Numbered from the stretch's first letter, positions 8,790 through 18,297 are shown. The stretch: DNA of 64,000 nt from Thermoplasmatales archaeon (GCA_027366585.1 DAHXNF010000036.1:120303-184302), one strand, 5' to 3'. The notes: a model not told the origin generated them from the sequence alone. Translations and numbers: made by a program.

Positions 8790-8936
8790 TGACAATTTCC
8801 AACAACCTATTAATTTTACTTTCAGCCTTCAAAGTTCAACGGAATTTAGATGTAGTTCTGTTTAAATTGTTCAAGAATAGCTAACTTTACATTCTATTTT
8901 CCATCTATTCCCCGTTTTTCACAGAACTTTTATGGC

Positions 8937-10031
8937 TCATGCCATAATTCCCTTCTTTTTCAGTCCCATCAGGCACAAGAGATTATGGCCAAGGCACATG
9001 AACATGCACTTGACCCGGATTCCCTGTACCGTGTTAATAGACGCACGGCCACCATGGAAGAGGAATTTGATAACAGAATACGACCTTTTACCCCTGAATC
9101 ATTTCATTGTTATTCCCCTGTTGCGTCGGATGCTTTCTATCGGCAGCCTGTGACATTCGATTGCACTGTCCATGGCTGCATCAACCCACCTTATTCAAAA
9201 AGAAGTAACCAATGTCCTTGTAGTTCACCATACCGGTAATTGAAAGATCGATCTGTGAATCATGAAAAGATGCAGTAGTCACGGCACAATTGGCAATAAT
9301 GTCATGCTTAAGGCCCTGTGTTGTGTGCAGCTTGAATCCGAAGTGCGGTTCTTGTTCTTCACCTCCCATGTTCCATCTTTCGATCGCCGGGTCTTTGCAT
9401 TATTCCTTTCTTCTGATCTCTTCTTCTTTTTCCGTTTCTTCTCGATCTTCCTTGCCGCTTCCAATTCTTTCATTGAAAATCCGGCTTACGTTTTTTCCTG
9501 TTCAGCTGGTTTCTTCGGGAATACAGAATCGATATGCATGTTTCTGTCGCCTTTCTTCCTCCTTCCAGTACCGGGATCGGATTCTAAGAACGTTGCATCT
9601 TGTATTGCTACTCTCTTCAATGTTATGCCCTTCTCATTGAACTGCTTCCATATATCTTCCCGTATCTTATTGTCCTTTCCCGGAGAAGACAATTTTTTCC
9701 TGAACATCCATATGGTCCTTGCATCCAGCACCGATTCCGGGAATTCAAGGAAGTTCATGAAATGGATGCGGTTTCACACCACCTACTCCACAGCCTCGTC
9801 AACCAACCTATATAGGGAATGCAGGAACATGATTCTTGGTCATGAACAGGGGATCGAAGTTAGGTCTTCCACCCCTTTCGTATCATTCCTGCAAAGATCA
9901 TTGAGCATTGGCCTGATACAATCCCAGCCGATTATTATCTTCATGCGAGAGAGCCTGTAGCTAAATCTATTCAGCTGATCATATTTTTCATGTAGACCGT
10001 AATTCATTATGTTCATGATGTTTGATCGCAA
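8937..10031 (-). pseudogene. Degenerate IS5/IS4-type (DDE) transposase
   Basis: Pieces of one transposase can be read in order on the minus strand, broken by stops and frame changes. The N-terminus is HEKYDQLNRFSYRLSRMKII (from 10031). Next come FMNFLEFPESVLDARTIWMFR (near 9760), a QDATFLESDPGTGRRKK and lysine-rich block, and RRSKDGTWEVKNK. A frame change leads to HFGFKLHTTQGLKHDIIANC. The C-terminus, GKRSYSVIKFLFHGG...RVKCMFMCLGHNLLCLMGLKKK, ends at the stop at 8937. In-frame stops occur near 9486, 9800 and 9840, with at least two frameshifts. The order matches the IS5 group with catalytic DDE domain. No terminal inverted repeats were identified. It cannot make an active enzyme. Confidence 0.8.
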
Positions 10032-10240
10032 TCACATGAATTAAGTTTCTGTTACAGATGCCGTAAATTGTGGGTTCATGAATAAAAAAACTGCAAAAAC
10101 ATGAATAGATCGACGTAAGAGTTCAGGAAGTTGACAATGAGTTATAAGGAGAAGACTTTCGCTAATTCTTTTAGCCATAAGATCTGAAAAGCAGATTGTG
10201 CTTTAGAGCTGTATTTCCTTCATAAAATATTGATGGACCT

Positions 10241-10447
10241 TTAAATAACACCTTGCTGTCTCTTGCCAAAGACCTTATAGACGCCGTAGAAGATGGTGAT
10301 CAAGCCAATCACCCGAAACGCGTATTCCAGATATAATAAGGATTGTGAAAGATTCCTCCCAGAAATGACAAAATAAGTTCCAAGAACTATTACAATTCCA
10401 CTTATGATGATTACCATCCCACCTCTAGGGTCTCCTTCACCGGTCAT
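10241..10447 (-). CDS. Small two-helix membrane protein, unknown function
   Basis: 68 residues, with predicted membrane helices at about 11-28 (MVIIISGIVIVLGTYFVI) and 40-60 (YAFRVIGLITIFYGVYKVFG) and a basic C-terminal end (GKRQQG). The composition looks protein-like rather than random. It stands alone between two transposase relics. No family was recognised; it resembles the many short membrane proteins of Thermoplasmatales. The ATG start has a GAAGGAG sequence only inside the gene, so the initiation signal is unclear. Confidence 0.5.
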   Translation of the reverse strand: MTGEGDPRGGMVIIISGIVIVLGTYFVISGRNLSQSLLYLEYAFRVIGLITIFYGVYKVFGKRQQGVI

Positions 10448-10590
10448 TCAACCCATATATCAATGCTTGCTTAAAATAGATGCACCTCTTACACGGCACT
10501 GAGGGAATATGCGCATTCCAGAAGCATAAGGTTCAGGAATGGCGTTGTTCTCAGGATCGTAAGCATGGAAATCGCCGGTGATCCGAGGTA

Positions 10591-10809
10591 TTATATCACC
10601 GATACACTCGTTCTTCCCGACATGTTTGCCCTCTGGAGTTCCTGCCTGAATATGGATCTATAATATTCCCGCTCAGCGTCATTCCTGACAAGAACAAGAT
10701 GCCTGATAACCTTTGTTTTCTGCTTTCCATCCTCACTGAGCTTTTCAGCGAACTGTGAATACTCCTGCACCCCGTATTATTGCTTTTTCTTAGCAAATCT
10801 AAGGAACAT
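10591..10809 (-). pseudogene. Transposase-like N-terminal fragment (IS1634-like?)
   Basis: From the ATG at 10809 the frame reads MFLRFAKKKQ, then a TAA, then YGVQEYSQFAEKLSEDGKQ followed by KTKVIRHLVLVRNDAEREYYRSI and ends at a stop at 10591. The layout (short RF-basic start, then a strand ending in K-Q-K-T-K-x-I-x-H-L) is like the beginning of IS1634/IS4-type transposases. The internal stop at codon 11 and missing remainder make it a remnant. Family assignment is tentative. Confidence 0.4.
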
Positions 10810-10830
10810 ATTTATATACCTCAATTATGT

Positions 10831-10940
10831 TTAATATAAGAAAGTGCCTAATTTACTGTTTCAGATTAAAGAATGATATTGAAACTCAAGCTTAAATATG
10901 GAAGGTGCTAAGTTAATATAAGTGCCTATCTTACTATGTT
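10831..10940. repeat. Two imperfect direct repeats upstream of an MFS gene
   Basis: TTAATATAAGaaaGTGCCTA followed by a TTTACT-like tail (10831-10860) recurs at 10913-10940 as TTAATATAAGTGCCTA plus a similar tail. The copies are 82 nt apart and differ by a 3-nt insertion and a few substitutions. They lie 150-260 nt upstream of the MFS start at 11090; they may be regulatory sites or traces of an insertion. Confidence 0.45.
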
Positions 10941-11089
10941 TTATGTCGATTAGACGGTATCTAGCTAATTTGAGATAAGGTCTTCCAAAAATGTACTTTA
11001 ACTGCTTTGAGGTTGATCGCACAATATAATTTAATATGGCCCCTTCTTTTTTAACGGCCAAACTTGCTATTTAGTTTCGGAGGTAATAT

Positions 11090-12394
11090 ATGACTGAAAG
11101 TAAAGCTGAAATGCAAAAAAGGATGGGAACAAAGGTTCCCTTATGGCTGATAGTATTTTCTATGATAATTGCAATGGTATTTGTGAGTCCCTATGAGTAT
11201 TCGTGGTCTCTGTTCACTGGCCCTCTCGCAACAGTGTTTGGAGTAACGTCAACTGGTTATCTGATTTCCACTACTTTTTCCATATATATTGTTGTGCAGG
11301 CACTGACTATGTTCTTCTCCGGTAGATTTCTGGACAAAAGAAGACACTTAACGCCTTACTTCGTTGTTATTGCAGGTGTACTTACAAGTGCTGGCTGGCT
11401 TTTAAGCTCACTTACATCAAAATCAACGGGGATTTACTATCTATACGTGATGTACGGAATCGGCAGCCTGGGCCCCGGGATAGTTTATGGGGTTGGAATA
11501 TCTACTGCTTTAAAATGGTTCCATGGTAAGACCAGGGGACTTGCAGTCGGGTTGATTGATCTTGGCTTTGGAGCTGGATCGTTTGGCGTCTCCCCGCTGG
11601 TGAAGTATATAATCACCGTTAACAACTACCATGCTGCATTCTTCTACGTGGGTCTACTGATGCTGGTAATAATTCCCTTTGGTTTCCTGGTCAGGTATCC
11701 GCCGGCAGATTTTGTTCCTTATGGCAAGACCGCTGCACAGGCTGAGGTTGTGAGGAAGAGGGTGAAAAAGAGCGGTCTGGAAGACAATCCGAGACAGATG
11801 GTATCGAGATGGCAGTTCTGGTCAATTTACTTAGGTTTCTTCTTCGTAGCTGGCGCCTATCTGGGAATAGTAGGGAAACTTCCTTCAATAGGTCTAACAG
11901 TAACGGGAGTTGCAGTAGCCGGGTTCCTGGCAGTCTATCTCTTCCCGCTGATGAATGGTATTGGAAGATTTGTTTCAGGTGTGGTTTCTGATTTTCTGGG
12001 AAGAAGGGAATCAATGCTGCTATTCTTTGGAATTGCTGGGATTGGTTTACTTGTGCTCTGGGATTTGAAAACGCTAGACGGATTCATCATTGCTATAATG
12101 GTGATTGCGTTCTGTTCCGGCCCGCTGTTCACTCTTTGGCCATCCATGGTTGGTGATTATTTCGGTGAGGTAAAATCCGGTGGAAACTACGGTCTAGTAT
12201 ACACTGCCAAAGCAGTGGCAGGTTTATTCGCAGGCTATGGGTTTGCAGTCTATTACACAGATTATGGAGTTCATAGCTCCCTTCTGTTAACCGGTGTAAT
12301 GATGATAATCGCCGCAATCATAGGGTTCTCAACTGTTGTTCCAAAAGTGAAGCAGGTCATGGCAGCGAAGAAGGCTGAAACACAGAGTAGTTAA
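11090..12394 (+). CDS. MFS transporter, oxalate/formate antiporter (OFA)-like
   Basis: 434 residues with about 12 membrane helices. Family marks are the helix 2-3 loop FSGRFLDKRRHLTPYF, GIGSLGPGIVYGVGISTALKWFHGKTRGLAVGLIDLGFGAGS (OFA pattern with KWF...RG.A.G) and FVSGVVSDFLGRRESMLLFF in the second half. It is a second, shorter relative of the 7.2-8.7 kb transporter and points away from it across the transposase relics. SD GGAGGT lies 6 nt before the ATG, and a TATA-like AATATAATTTAATATG lies at about 11022-11037. The substrate is unknown, probably a carboxylate. It has no adjacent small-subunit gene downstream. Confidence 0.85.
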   Translation: MTESKAEMQKRMGTKVPLWLIVFSMIIAMVFVSPYEYSWSLFTGPLATVFGVTSTGYLISTTFSIYIVVQALTMFFSGRFLDKRRHLTPYFVVIAGVLTSAGWLLSSLTSKSTGIYYLYVMYGIGSLGPGIVYGVGISTALKWFHGKTRGLAVGLIDLGFGAGSFGVSPLVKYIITVNNYHAAFFYVGLLMLVIIPFGFLVRYPPADFVPYGKTAAQAEVVRKRVKKSGLEDNPRQMVSRWQFWSIYLGFFFVAGAYLGIVGKLPSIGLTVTGVAVAGFLAVYLFPLMNGIGRFVSGVVSDFLGRRESMLLFFGIAGIGLLVLWDLKTLDGFIIAIMVIAFCSGPLFTLWPSMVGDYFGEVKSGGNYGLVYTAKAVAGLFAGYGFAVYYTDYGVHSSLLLTGVMMIIAAIIGFSTVVPKVKQVMAAKKAETQSS

Positions 12395-12402
12395 GCCTTA
12401 AA

Positions 12403-12440
12403 AAATTAATTTTTTTATTAATTTATTCTTTTATCTATTT
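12403..12440 (+). terminator. AT-rich hairpin/T-run terminator after the MFS gene
   Basis: AAATTAAT (12403-12410), a TTTTTT loop and ATTAATTT (12417-12424) form an 8-bp stem, followed by more T-rich sequence to about 12440. It begins 9 nt after the stop codon. Confidence 0.5.
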
Positions 12441-12588
12441 ATTTTTCAATCCATTTTAGATTAGGATGTGAATCTTCATTCTATTTTTAGATATGATAAG
12501 ACAAGGATTAAGCTAGAAACACGAAAAACAAATTTAGAGCTGGGCATCCATTTACTTTAATGGATAACCCAGGTCGTGTAAAAATGCC

Positions 12589-14880
12589 TCACAGAGTGCA
12601 TGAACCGGATGTGCAGGCAGGATCATAGGTTGAATCAACCCTGAGCAGATTCTCCGGTGCCGAGATGATCAGTTCCTGTGTTGACTGCTTTGCATCGACT
12701 GGCTGTTTCTCCTTTGTTCCCATGTAAAGAACCTGCTGCGATTTCGATCCATCCCGGTATACTGTTATACCCTTGCAGTGCAGATCTCTTGCAAGACGAT
12801 AAGCCATTGCAATGTCATCCCTTGTTGCCGAGTTTGGCAGGTTTATTGTCTTGGAGACACCAGAATCACAGTAATTCTGGAATGCGGCCTGCATCAGCAC
12901 ATGCCACTTGAAGTCTATCTCCTGCGCTGTCAGGTAAAGTTTCTTTATATTTTCAGGGAGTGCCGTTTCCGCCAGGTTTCCGGTCTGGGCAATCTTCATC
13001 ATGAGCTTCTCTGAATACATCCCGATTTCCTTGAGGTTCTTCTCAAGATATGGATTTACTTCCAGAAGTTCCTGGCCGTCGAGCACATGGCGAACAAAAG
13101 CGAGTGCAAAAAGCGGCTCTATTGAAGAGGAACACCCCGCAATTATTGAGATCGTTCCTGTCGGAGCAATTGTCGTGGTTGTTGAGTTTCGCATCGGTTT
13201 GTTTATCGACTCCCAGTACGATCCTTTCCATCCAGGGAACATACCCCTTTCCCTGGCGAGCGTCTCGGATGCGGCATGAGACTCTTCCTGCAGGAAAGAC
13301 ATAATGTCCTCCGCCGTCTTTAGTGCCTGGGTACTGGCGTATGGGATCCCCATGGCAATCAGCGCATCTGCAAATCCCATTAGTCCAAGTCCGATCTTCC
13401 TGGTGGTCCTTGAAACCCTTTCTATTTCCTGAACAGGGAACAGGTTGGCGTCTATCACGTCATCCAGGAATCGAACAGATAACCATATGATCTCCTTCAA
13501 CCGATCATGATCTATCTTGCCATCCTTCACAAACCTAGCGAGGTTAATTGACCCAAGATTGCAAGATTCGTAAGGAAGCAGTGGCTGTTCCCCGCAAGGA
13601 TTTGTGGATTCTATGTTACCAAGGTTCTTAACTGTGTTGTGCGCGTTGATTTCATCCAGGAATATCAGTCCGGGATCGCCCGTTTTCCATGCCTGGTCTA
13701 TAATCATGTTCCAGAGATCCGATGCCTTTATCCTCCTCTCAACTGCACCAGTTCTCGGGTTCTTCAACTCCACATAATCATCCCTGTCCAGTCGATCGAA
13801 GAAATCATCGTCTATTCCGACTGATATGTTGAAGTTGCTGAGGACTGTGTTTGCAGAATCCTTTGAGGAAATGAAATCAACAATCTCAGGGTGATCGTAC
13901 CTGAGTATACCCATGTTTGCTCCTCTTCTCTTGCCACCCTGCTTGATGACGTTTGTCGTTGTATCGAAAATCGACATAAAGGAAAGTGCACCTGAAGCCA
14001 CTCCTTTTGTTGATCCAACCAGATCATCCCTTGGTCTGAGCTTGCTGAATGAAAACCCGGTGCCGCCACCAGATTTGTGTATCTTTGCCGTATCGGATAG
14101 CGTCCTGAAGATCCCGTCTATGGAATCTTCAACGGGAAGCACGAAGCATGCAGAGAGCTGCCCAAGATGTGTCCCGGCATTCATGAGAGTAGGAGAATTT
14201 GGAACAAAGTCGAGATCGTCCATAACCTTCTCAAATTTCTCAATGTACTTTGTGACATCAGCAGTGAAAGAACCGGCCTTTTCCAGGAACGATTCGAATG
14301 AGTCTTTCAGGTATCCCTCTTTCCTGAGGTTTTCAAATCCTCTCCTCAGGGTATTCACCTGCAAATCACCAAGCGCAAGTTTGGAACCGTTCTGGGGACT
14401 TCCTTTCATGTATTCATATATGTACTCAATGATTCCAACATTATAGGCCACTCTGTGGAAGAGTTCTCTCGGGGTTTCAATGACGTTTCCGACCTCATCC
14501 TTCAGGAGATATCTTGACTCCAGTACCTTTACTGCATTAAGTGATAGTTTGAGATCGTCTGTTACGCCCATGCGCATTTTTTCTTCCCTGAGTATCCTGC
14601 GGCGTTCCCTGTAAAGAATGTAAGTCTTGGCAACATCGGCAAAGCTTGTCCCGTCCCTGATGTAAGACATCAACTCGTTTTCAACAAGATCCTGTACCTC
14701 TTCAACTGAGGGTATTTGGTCGAAGGCATCAAGCCTCTTGATTACCAGATCAGTAACGGACTCTGCGTCTACCATCGTGCCTTTCTTGACGGACAGCATT
14801 GCTTTATAGACGGCCATCGTGATTTTTTCCTTGTTGAATGGGACTTGTGTTTTGTTCCTCTTTATTATATACTCCTGCAT
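12589..14880 (-). CDS. nrdJ: Adenosylcobalamin-dependent (class II) ribonucleotide reductase
   Basis: Reduces ribonucleotides to deoxyribonucleotides using a B12-derived thiyl radical, without needing oxygen. An ATP-cone occupies the N-terminus (YIIKRNKTQVPFNKEKITMAVYKAM). The catalytic barrel has QLSACFVLPVEDSIDGIF, GGGTGFSFSKLRP and NPCGEQPLLPYESCNLGSINLARF, plus SKTINLPNSAT and, at the very end, a CTSGSCTL cysteine pair for re-reduction. Length 763 aa is typical. The frame opens at a TTG (14892), but the ATG at 14880 just before QEYIIKR is preferred. It stands alone, 17 kb from the class I cluster. No cobalamin regulatory element was recognised upstream. Confidence 0.93.
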   Translation of the reverse strand: MQEYIIKRNKTQVPFNKEKITMAVYKAMLSVKKGTMVDAESVTDLVIKRLDAFDQIPSVEEVQDLVENELMSYIRDGTSFADVAKTYILYRERRRILREEKMRMGVTDDLKLSLNAVKVLESRYLLKDEVGNVIETPRELFHRVAYNVGIIEYIYEYMKGSPQNGSKLALGDLQVNTLRRGFENLRKEGYLKDSFESFLEKAGSFTADVTKYIEKFEKVMDDLDFVPNSPTLMNAGTHLGQLSACFVLPVEDSIDGIFRTLSDTAKIHKSGGGTGFSFSKLRPRDDLVGSTKGVASGALSFMSIFDTTTNVIKQGGKRRGANMGILRYDHPEIVDFISSKDSANTVLSNFNISVGIDDDFFDRLDRDDYVELKNPRTGAVERRIKASDLWNMIIDQAWKTGDPGLIFLDEINAHNTVKNLGNIESTNPCGEQPLLPYESCNLGSINLARFVKDGKIDHDRLKEIIWLSVRFLDDVIDANLFPVQEIERVSRTTRKIGLGLMGFADALIAMGIPYASTQALKTAEDIMSFLQEESHAASETLARERGMFPGWKGSYWESINKPMRNSTTTTIAPTGTISIIAGCSSSIEPLFALAFVRHVLDGQELLEVNPYLEKNLKEIGMYSEKLMMKIAQTGNLAETALPENIKKLYLTAQEIDFKWHVLMQAAFQNYCDSGVSKTINLPNSATRDDIAMAYRLARDLHCKGITVYRDGSKSQQVLYMGTKEKQPVDAKQSTQELIISAPENLLRVDSTYDPACTSGSCTL

Positions 14881-15193
14881 CTTACTCACCAATTGTCGGT
14901 ATCATATTGATCTTCTATCATCAATAAAGACTTTCTGTTACTAATTTTTGTGCAAATAGATGATCATAATAATGACCAATTGTTTAACCAGATATAGTCA
15001 CTATCAAAATCTGGCCTAAGATATTCATCCACTAGAATGAACAAAAAGATCATTGGAAAAACTTTTTTGCCCACACGGGTCAAACGAGATCTATGATTAT
15101 ACCTAAACAACTGAAATGGGAATATGATGCAACTTCTTCGCCCGAATAGAGCGGAAATGACAAAAGTTTAGATATATTATCTACTATCCAAAT
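14881..15193. promoter_or_regulatory. Divergent intergenic region nrdJ / NnrS-like gene
   Basis: 313 nt between two divergent genes. On the plus strand a TATA element TTTAGATATATTAT at 15167-15180 sits about 20 nt before the GTG at 15194, consistent with a leaderless transcript. No clear hairpin, riboswitch or operator was recognised. Confidence 0.4.
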
Positions 15194-16498
15194 GTGGTCA
15201 ACACCATCAGAAGTAATTCAGAGGGGTCAGATTCGAGAAACAATATCTATATAATTAGACGGAAAGTGCTGCTTTATTACGTGATAGTTGCGACAGTACT
15301 CGCAGCCATAGGGACAATCATGGGGCTAATCCAGATGTTCATCTTCTCAGGTTATGTCAATACATTTAACTTTGGATTCTTTGATCATCCTTTCCTCCAG
15401 GTATATGGTTTCCTGATAATATTTGTCAGTGGAGTGGCCGCGGTACTGATACCGACTTTCAGGGGCCGTACTCCAAGCACTGGTTACCTGGATTTTCTTT
15501 TTCTCCTAATTATGGTTCTTTTTCAGGTATTCGTAGTTGCGGCGACGCTAATCTCCAGCAGTGCAGATGTATTTATGTACGCGGCTTTTGCCTGCCTCAT
15601 TGCGTACAGCATAAGGTACATTTACTTAGTATGGCAGGGAACAGGTGGTGCCCGCAAGATTGATATTGGTGATTATTTCCTTGTACTTTCGGGCCTGGCA
15701 CTACTCCTTTCCTCAATCGTTTTCCTGCATAACTTCACCAGTTCATCGCAAATGTTTACTATTCCGATGATCTACATGCTTCTTCTTGGCTTCGTTAGCT
15801 CAGTGATTATTGGAGTGATGATCAAGACTTCGCCGTCATCCCCTTCAGTGATCAGACAGTTGCTTATCCGCGGATCGATGATATTCGCTTTTATGGCTGT
15901 TCTTGCAGATTTATTTATAGCTGTTTTTGCTCCTCCCGGTTACAACTATATCATAGGAATACTGTTCCTGGCTGAGGCTTCCCTCTTTTCGCTTGCGCAG
16001 CTTGTGCTTGCCGTTCGCTCTAAGGGACGCGAGGGTAAAATCAGGTTGGATTCTCTACTCTCAATGAGAATAATTAGTTTCAGCAGGTTGAGCGCTGCGA
16101 TTTCGTATTTCTGGCTGATAGTGGGAATTCTGCTTGGCATAGCATACAGTGTTGACGCAAATCTTTACTACTTCAAGATCGCCTCCATCCATTCCCTTGG
16201 GATCGGCTTCATTGGCTCAACTATTATGGGGTATGCCCCTCTCCTCCTGCCTGGCATAATCTCTGAAAAGGCTCCGAGGGTCAGCATTACACCGATTTCG
16301 CTCTATGTTCTAAACTTAGGAGCTGTTTTCATGGTGGCAGCCTTCGCCCTGGCAGCATATGGACGCCAGATTTCAGAGTTTTTCATAGCTGGCGGACTCT
16401 TTATCGTAATTGGCATAATCTGGTACATTGTCGATATCCATCTTTTCATATTCAATAAAAAAGAGGATGAAACGGTAAACTTCTCTGATAGTTGGTGA
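15194..16498 (+). CDS. NnrS-like polytopic membrane protein
   Basis: 434 residues, about 12 hydrophobic helices. FFDHPFLQVYGFLIIFVSGVAAVLIPTF near residue 60 and IHSLGIGFIGSTIMGYAPLLLPGI near residue 335 resemble the two histidine-containing helices of NnrS and related heme/copper membrane proteins, which in bacteria are tied to nitric-oxide handling. The rest is hydrophobic with few diagnostic residues. The start is GTG (15194), because an overlapping ATG at 15192 leads to a short frame. The TATA box just upstream implies a leaderless message. No nitrogen-oxide genes are nearby, so a role in NO response is only an inference from the family. Confidence 0.55.
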   Translation: MVNTIRSNSEGSDSRNNIYIIRRKVLLYYVIVATVLAAIGTIMGLIQMFIFSGYVNTFNFGFFDHPFLQVYGFLIIFVSGVAAVLIPTFRGRTPSTGYLDFLFLLIMVLFQVFVVAATLISSSADVFMYAAFACLIAYSIRYIYLVWQGTGGARKIDIGDYFLVLSGLALLLSSIVFLHNFTSSSQMFTIPMIYMLLLGFVSSVIIGVMIKTSPSSPSVIRQLLIRGSMIFAFMAVLADLFIAVFAPPGYNYIIGILFLAEASLFSLAQLVLAVRSKGREGKIRLDSLLSMRIISFSRLSAAISYFWLIVGILLGIAYSVDANLYYFKIASIHSLGIGFIGSTIMGYAPLLLPGIISEKAPRVSITPISLYVLNLGAVFMVAAFALAAYGRQISEFFIAGGLFIVIGIIWYIVDIHLFIFNKKEDETVNFSDSW

Positions 16499-17136
16499 TC
16501 ATTGCCGGAAGGCCAGATATGTCCCAGCTGATTCTAAAAACCCAATATTGTGATTCCGTGGGGAAACTGAAAGAAGTGCTTAACCCGCAATTGTCTTTAC
16601 TAGAAATGCAGGTTTAAGACATCTGCTATGGCTGATATAGATCAAATATCATGCTAACCATATGCATGTAGCAGATCAAATAAAGCAAGGTTAAAAATTA
16701 AAGAAAAATAGGTTAGCTACAATACAATCTATGCCAGCGTCCATTTCATGAACACATGATTTTACAAGGTAAAATTGTGTGTATGCATTCGTGAAGAACG
16801 CCTGCATTGATTGGCGTATAACCACTTGAAATTAGGATCCTACCGATCCTAAAGGATGGGATCGTTATGCCAGCGATCAGGATGGACAACACTGATAAAG
16901 CTTAAAAAACTGATTTGCATCTCTAATTGTCCACTAATAGTATGTGTGATTCATGAACACATATGACGACGTGAGACGTAAATTGGTTCTGCTATGGGCT
17001 CCGGAAAGAGCTTACGGCGAGTCACCGTACTGTGAACTTCCGATCAGCAGCGAACCAAAAACTTCCCAGCGGGTCAGGGATTATGAGGGGTGATTAATCG
17101 CCGTTAACCTGGGGAAAATTTTCAAGAGGTAGATGC
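16499..17136. other. Gene-poor region with short repeats and a hairpin
   Basis: The 13-mer TTCATGAACACAT occurs twice (16745-16757 and 16950-16962). A perfect 8-bp stem, TTAGGATC / GATCCTAA with a 5-nt loop, lies at 16832-16852. A 46-codon frame starting ATGAACACATATGACG at 16953 and ending at 17093 was seen; it has no recognised family and may be a decayed gene start. No tRNA or other RNA gene was found. Confidence 0.4.
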
Positions 17137-18231
17137 TTGGAATTCAGGGAGGGAAAAATACAGAACCCGGATCTAGCCGAGGTTGTTGATACAGTTAAGC
17201 GCTGCGTGAAGACCTACGAAATCGTAGTTACTCCCCTTGACCTTTATTTCTATTACTTTTCCGACGACAACCCGGACCTTGCAGAGTGTTTTGAATCCCT
17301 TAGAAAGGAGCTTATCCCAAAGGGCTACATACCATTCCTGTCGGAGGAGACTGAAAAGTTCATAGTTGTTCGGCACAGACCGGAGGAAAAGTACCGGAGC
17401 AACAAGATCAACCTCATCCTGTTCATTCTAACGCTTGCATCGACTATATTCGTGGGATCTGAGTTTTCTCTCAGCTTCATAAAACCTGGCCCTATGCAGG
17501 ATCTTGATGCAGTTGGATATGGTTTTGTTTTCTTTTCAGCCCCCCTGCTGCTCATTCTTGGAATTCATGAGATCGGGCATTATATTGTTGCCCGTAGATA
17601 CAGTGTGAAAGCATCATTTCCATTTTTTATACCTGTTCCCTTTTCTATCGGCACGTTCGGTGCATTCATATCGCTGAGGGATCCAATCCCTGACAAGAAG
17701 GCCATGGTAGAAATTGGCGCCGCAGGCCCTTTATTTGGCTTTGCTGTCGCATTGCCATTGCTGTTTGTTGCCAACTTCTTCCAGAACTCTTTCGTTCCGG
17801 TCTCAATGCCTGTATCTCCCCTTGTAGTCCAGTTCCCCCTGATTTACAGGCTGTTCGATATAATACCGAAAACCCTGATTCCTCCAGTCACTGCTCCTAT
17901 TTTCCCGATGGAGCTTGCTGTGTGGGTCGGAATGTTTGCTACTGCACTCAACTTAATACCGATAAGCCAGTTGGATGGCGGCCATGTGGCTAGAGGCATG
18001 CTTGGAAGAAGAGCGTACATTGTCAGCTACCTCTTCCTTGGTGTGATGCTCTATTTTGCTCTTCAATACACAGGCTGGATTATCATAATATTTCTTGCAG
18101 TGATCATGGGACTGTCGCATCCACCTCCACTTAACGATTATGCAAGACTCAGAGGGCGCGATTACCTTATAGGCGCATGCGTCCTTGCAATGTTTGTCCT
18201 AACATTCACGATCACGCCAATTATCTCCTGA
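17137..18231 (+). CDS. Site-2 protease family intramembrane metalloprotease (M50)
   Basis: Zinc protease that cuts within the membrane. HEIGH at residues 144-148 supplies two zinc histidines and the catalytic glutamate. NLIPISQLDGGH around residue 279 is the NxxPxxxLDGG motif with the third ligand. An approximately 85-residue soluble N-terminal domain precedes six or so helices. The start is TTG at 17137 with GAGGT about 7 nt upstream; an ATG 5 nt earlier is in another frame. Length 364 aa suits the archaeal/plant EGY-like branch. It lies 66 nt upstream of the nurA operon in the same direction, but that operon has its own TATA element, so a functional tie is uncertain. Confidence 0.9.
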   Translation: MEFREGKIQNPDLAEVVDTVKRCVKTYEIVVTPLDLYFYYFSDDNPDLAECFESLRKELIPKGYIPFLSEETEKFIVVRHRPEEKYRSNKINLILFILTLASTIFVGSEFSLSFIKPGPMQDLDAVGYGFVFFSAPLLLILGIHEIGHYIVARRYSVKASFPFFIPVPFSIGTFGAFISLRDPIPDKKAMVEIGAAGPLFGFAVALPLLFVANFFQNSFVPVSMPVSPLVVQFPLIYRLFDIIPKTLIPPVTAPIFPMELAVWVGMFATALNLIPISQLDGGHVARGMLGRRAYIVSYLFLGVMLYFALQYTGWIIIIFLAVIMGLSHPPPLNDYARLRGRDYLIGACVLAMFVLTFTITPIIS

Positions 18232-18297
18232 CAATATGCAAGGCATCCTGCACTGCATTTTATATCCCGGTTGGCATGTCAAGTCGCTGAGTAAAAT

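Noticed and set aside
9262-9960. 232-codon plus-strand frame
   Set aside because: It lies antisense to the transposase relic; its Phe/Ser-rich translation reflects the lysine-rich block on the other strand.
10861-11061. 66-codon minus-strand frame upstream of the MFS gene
   Set aside because: It overlaps the promoter region and direct repeats of the MFS gene and shows no recognisable domain or start signal.
14881-15193. Possible cobalamin riboswitch upstream of class II RNR
   Set aside because: No B12-box-like element was seen, and such riboswitches are not expected in this group.
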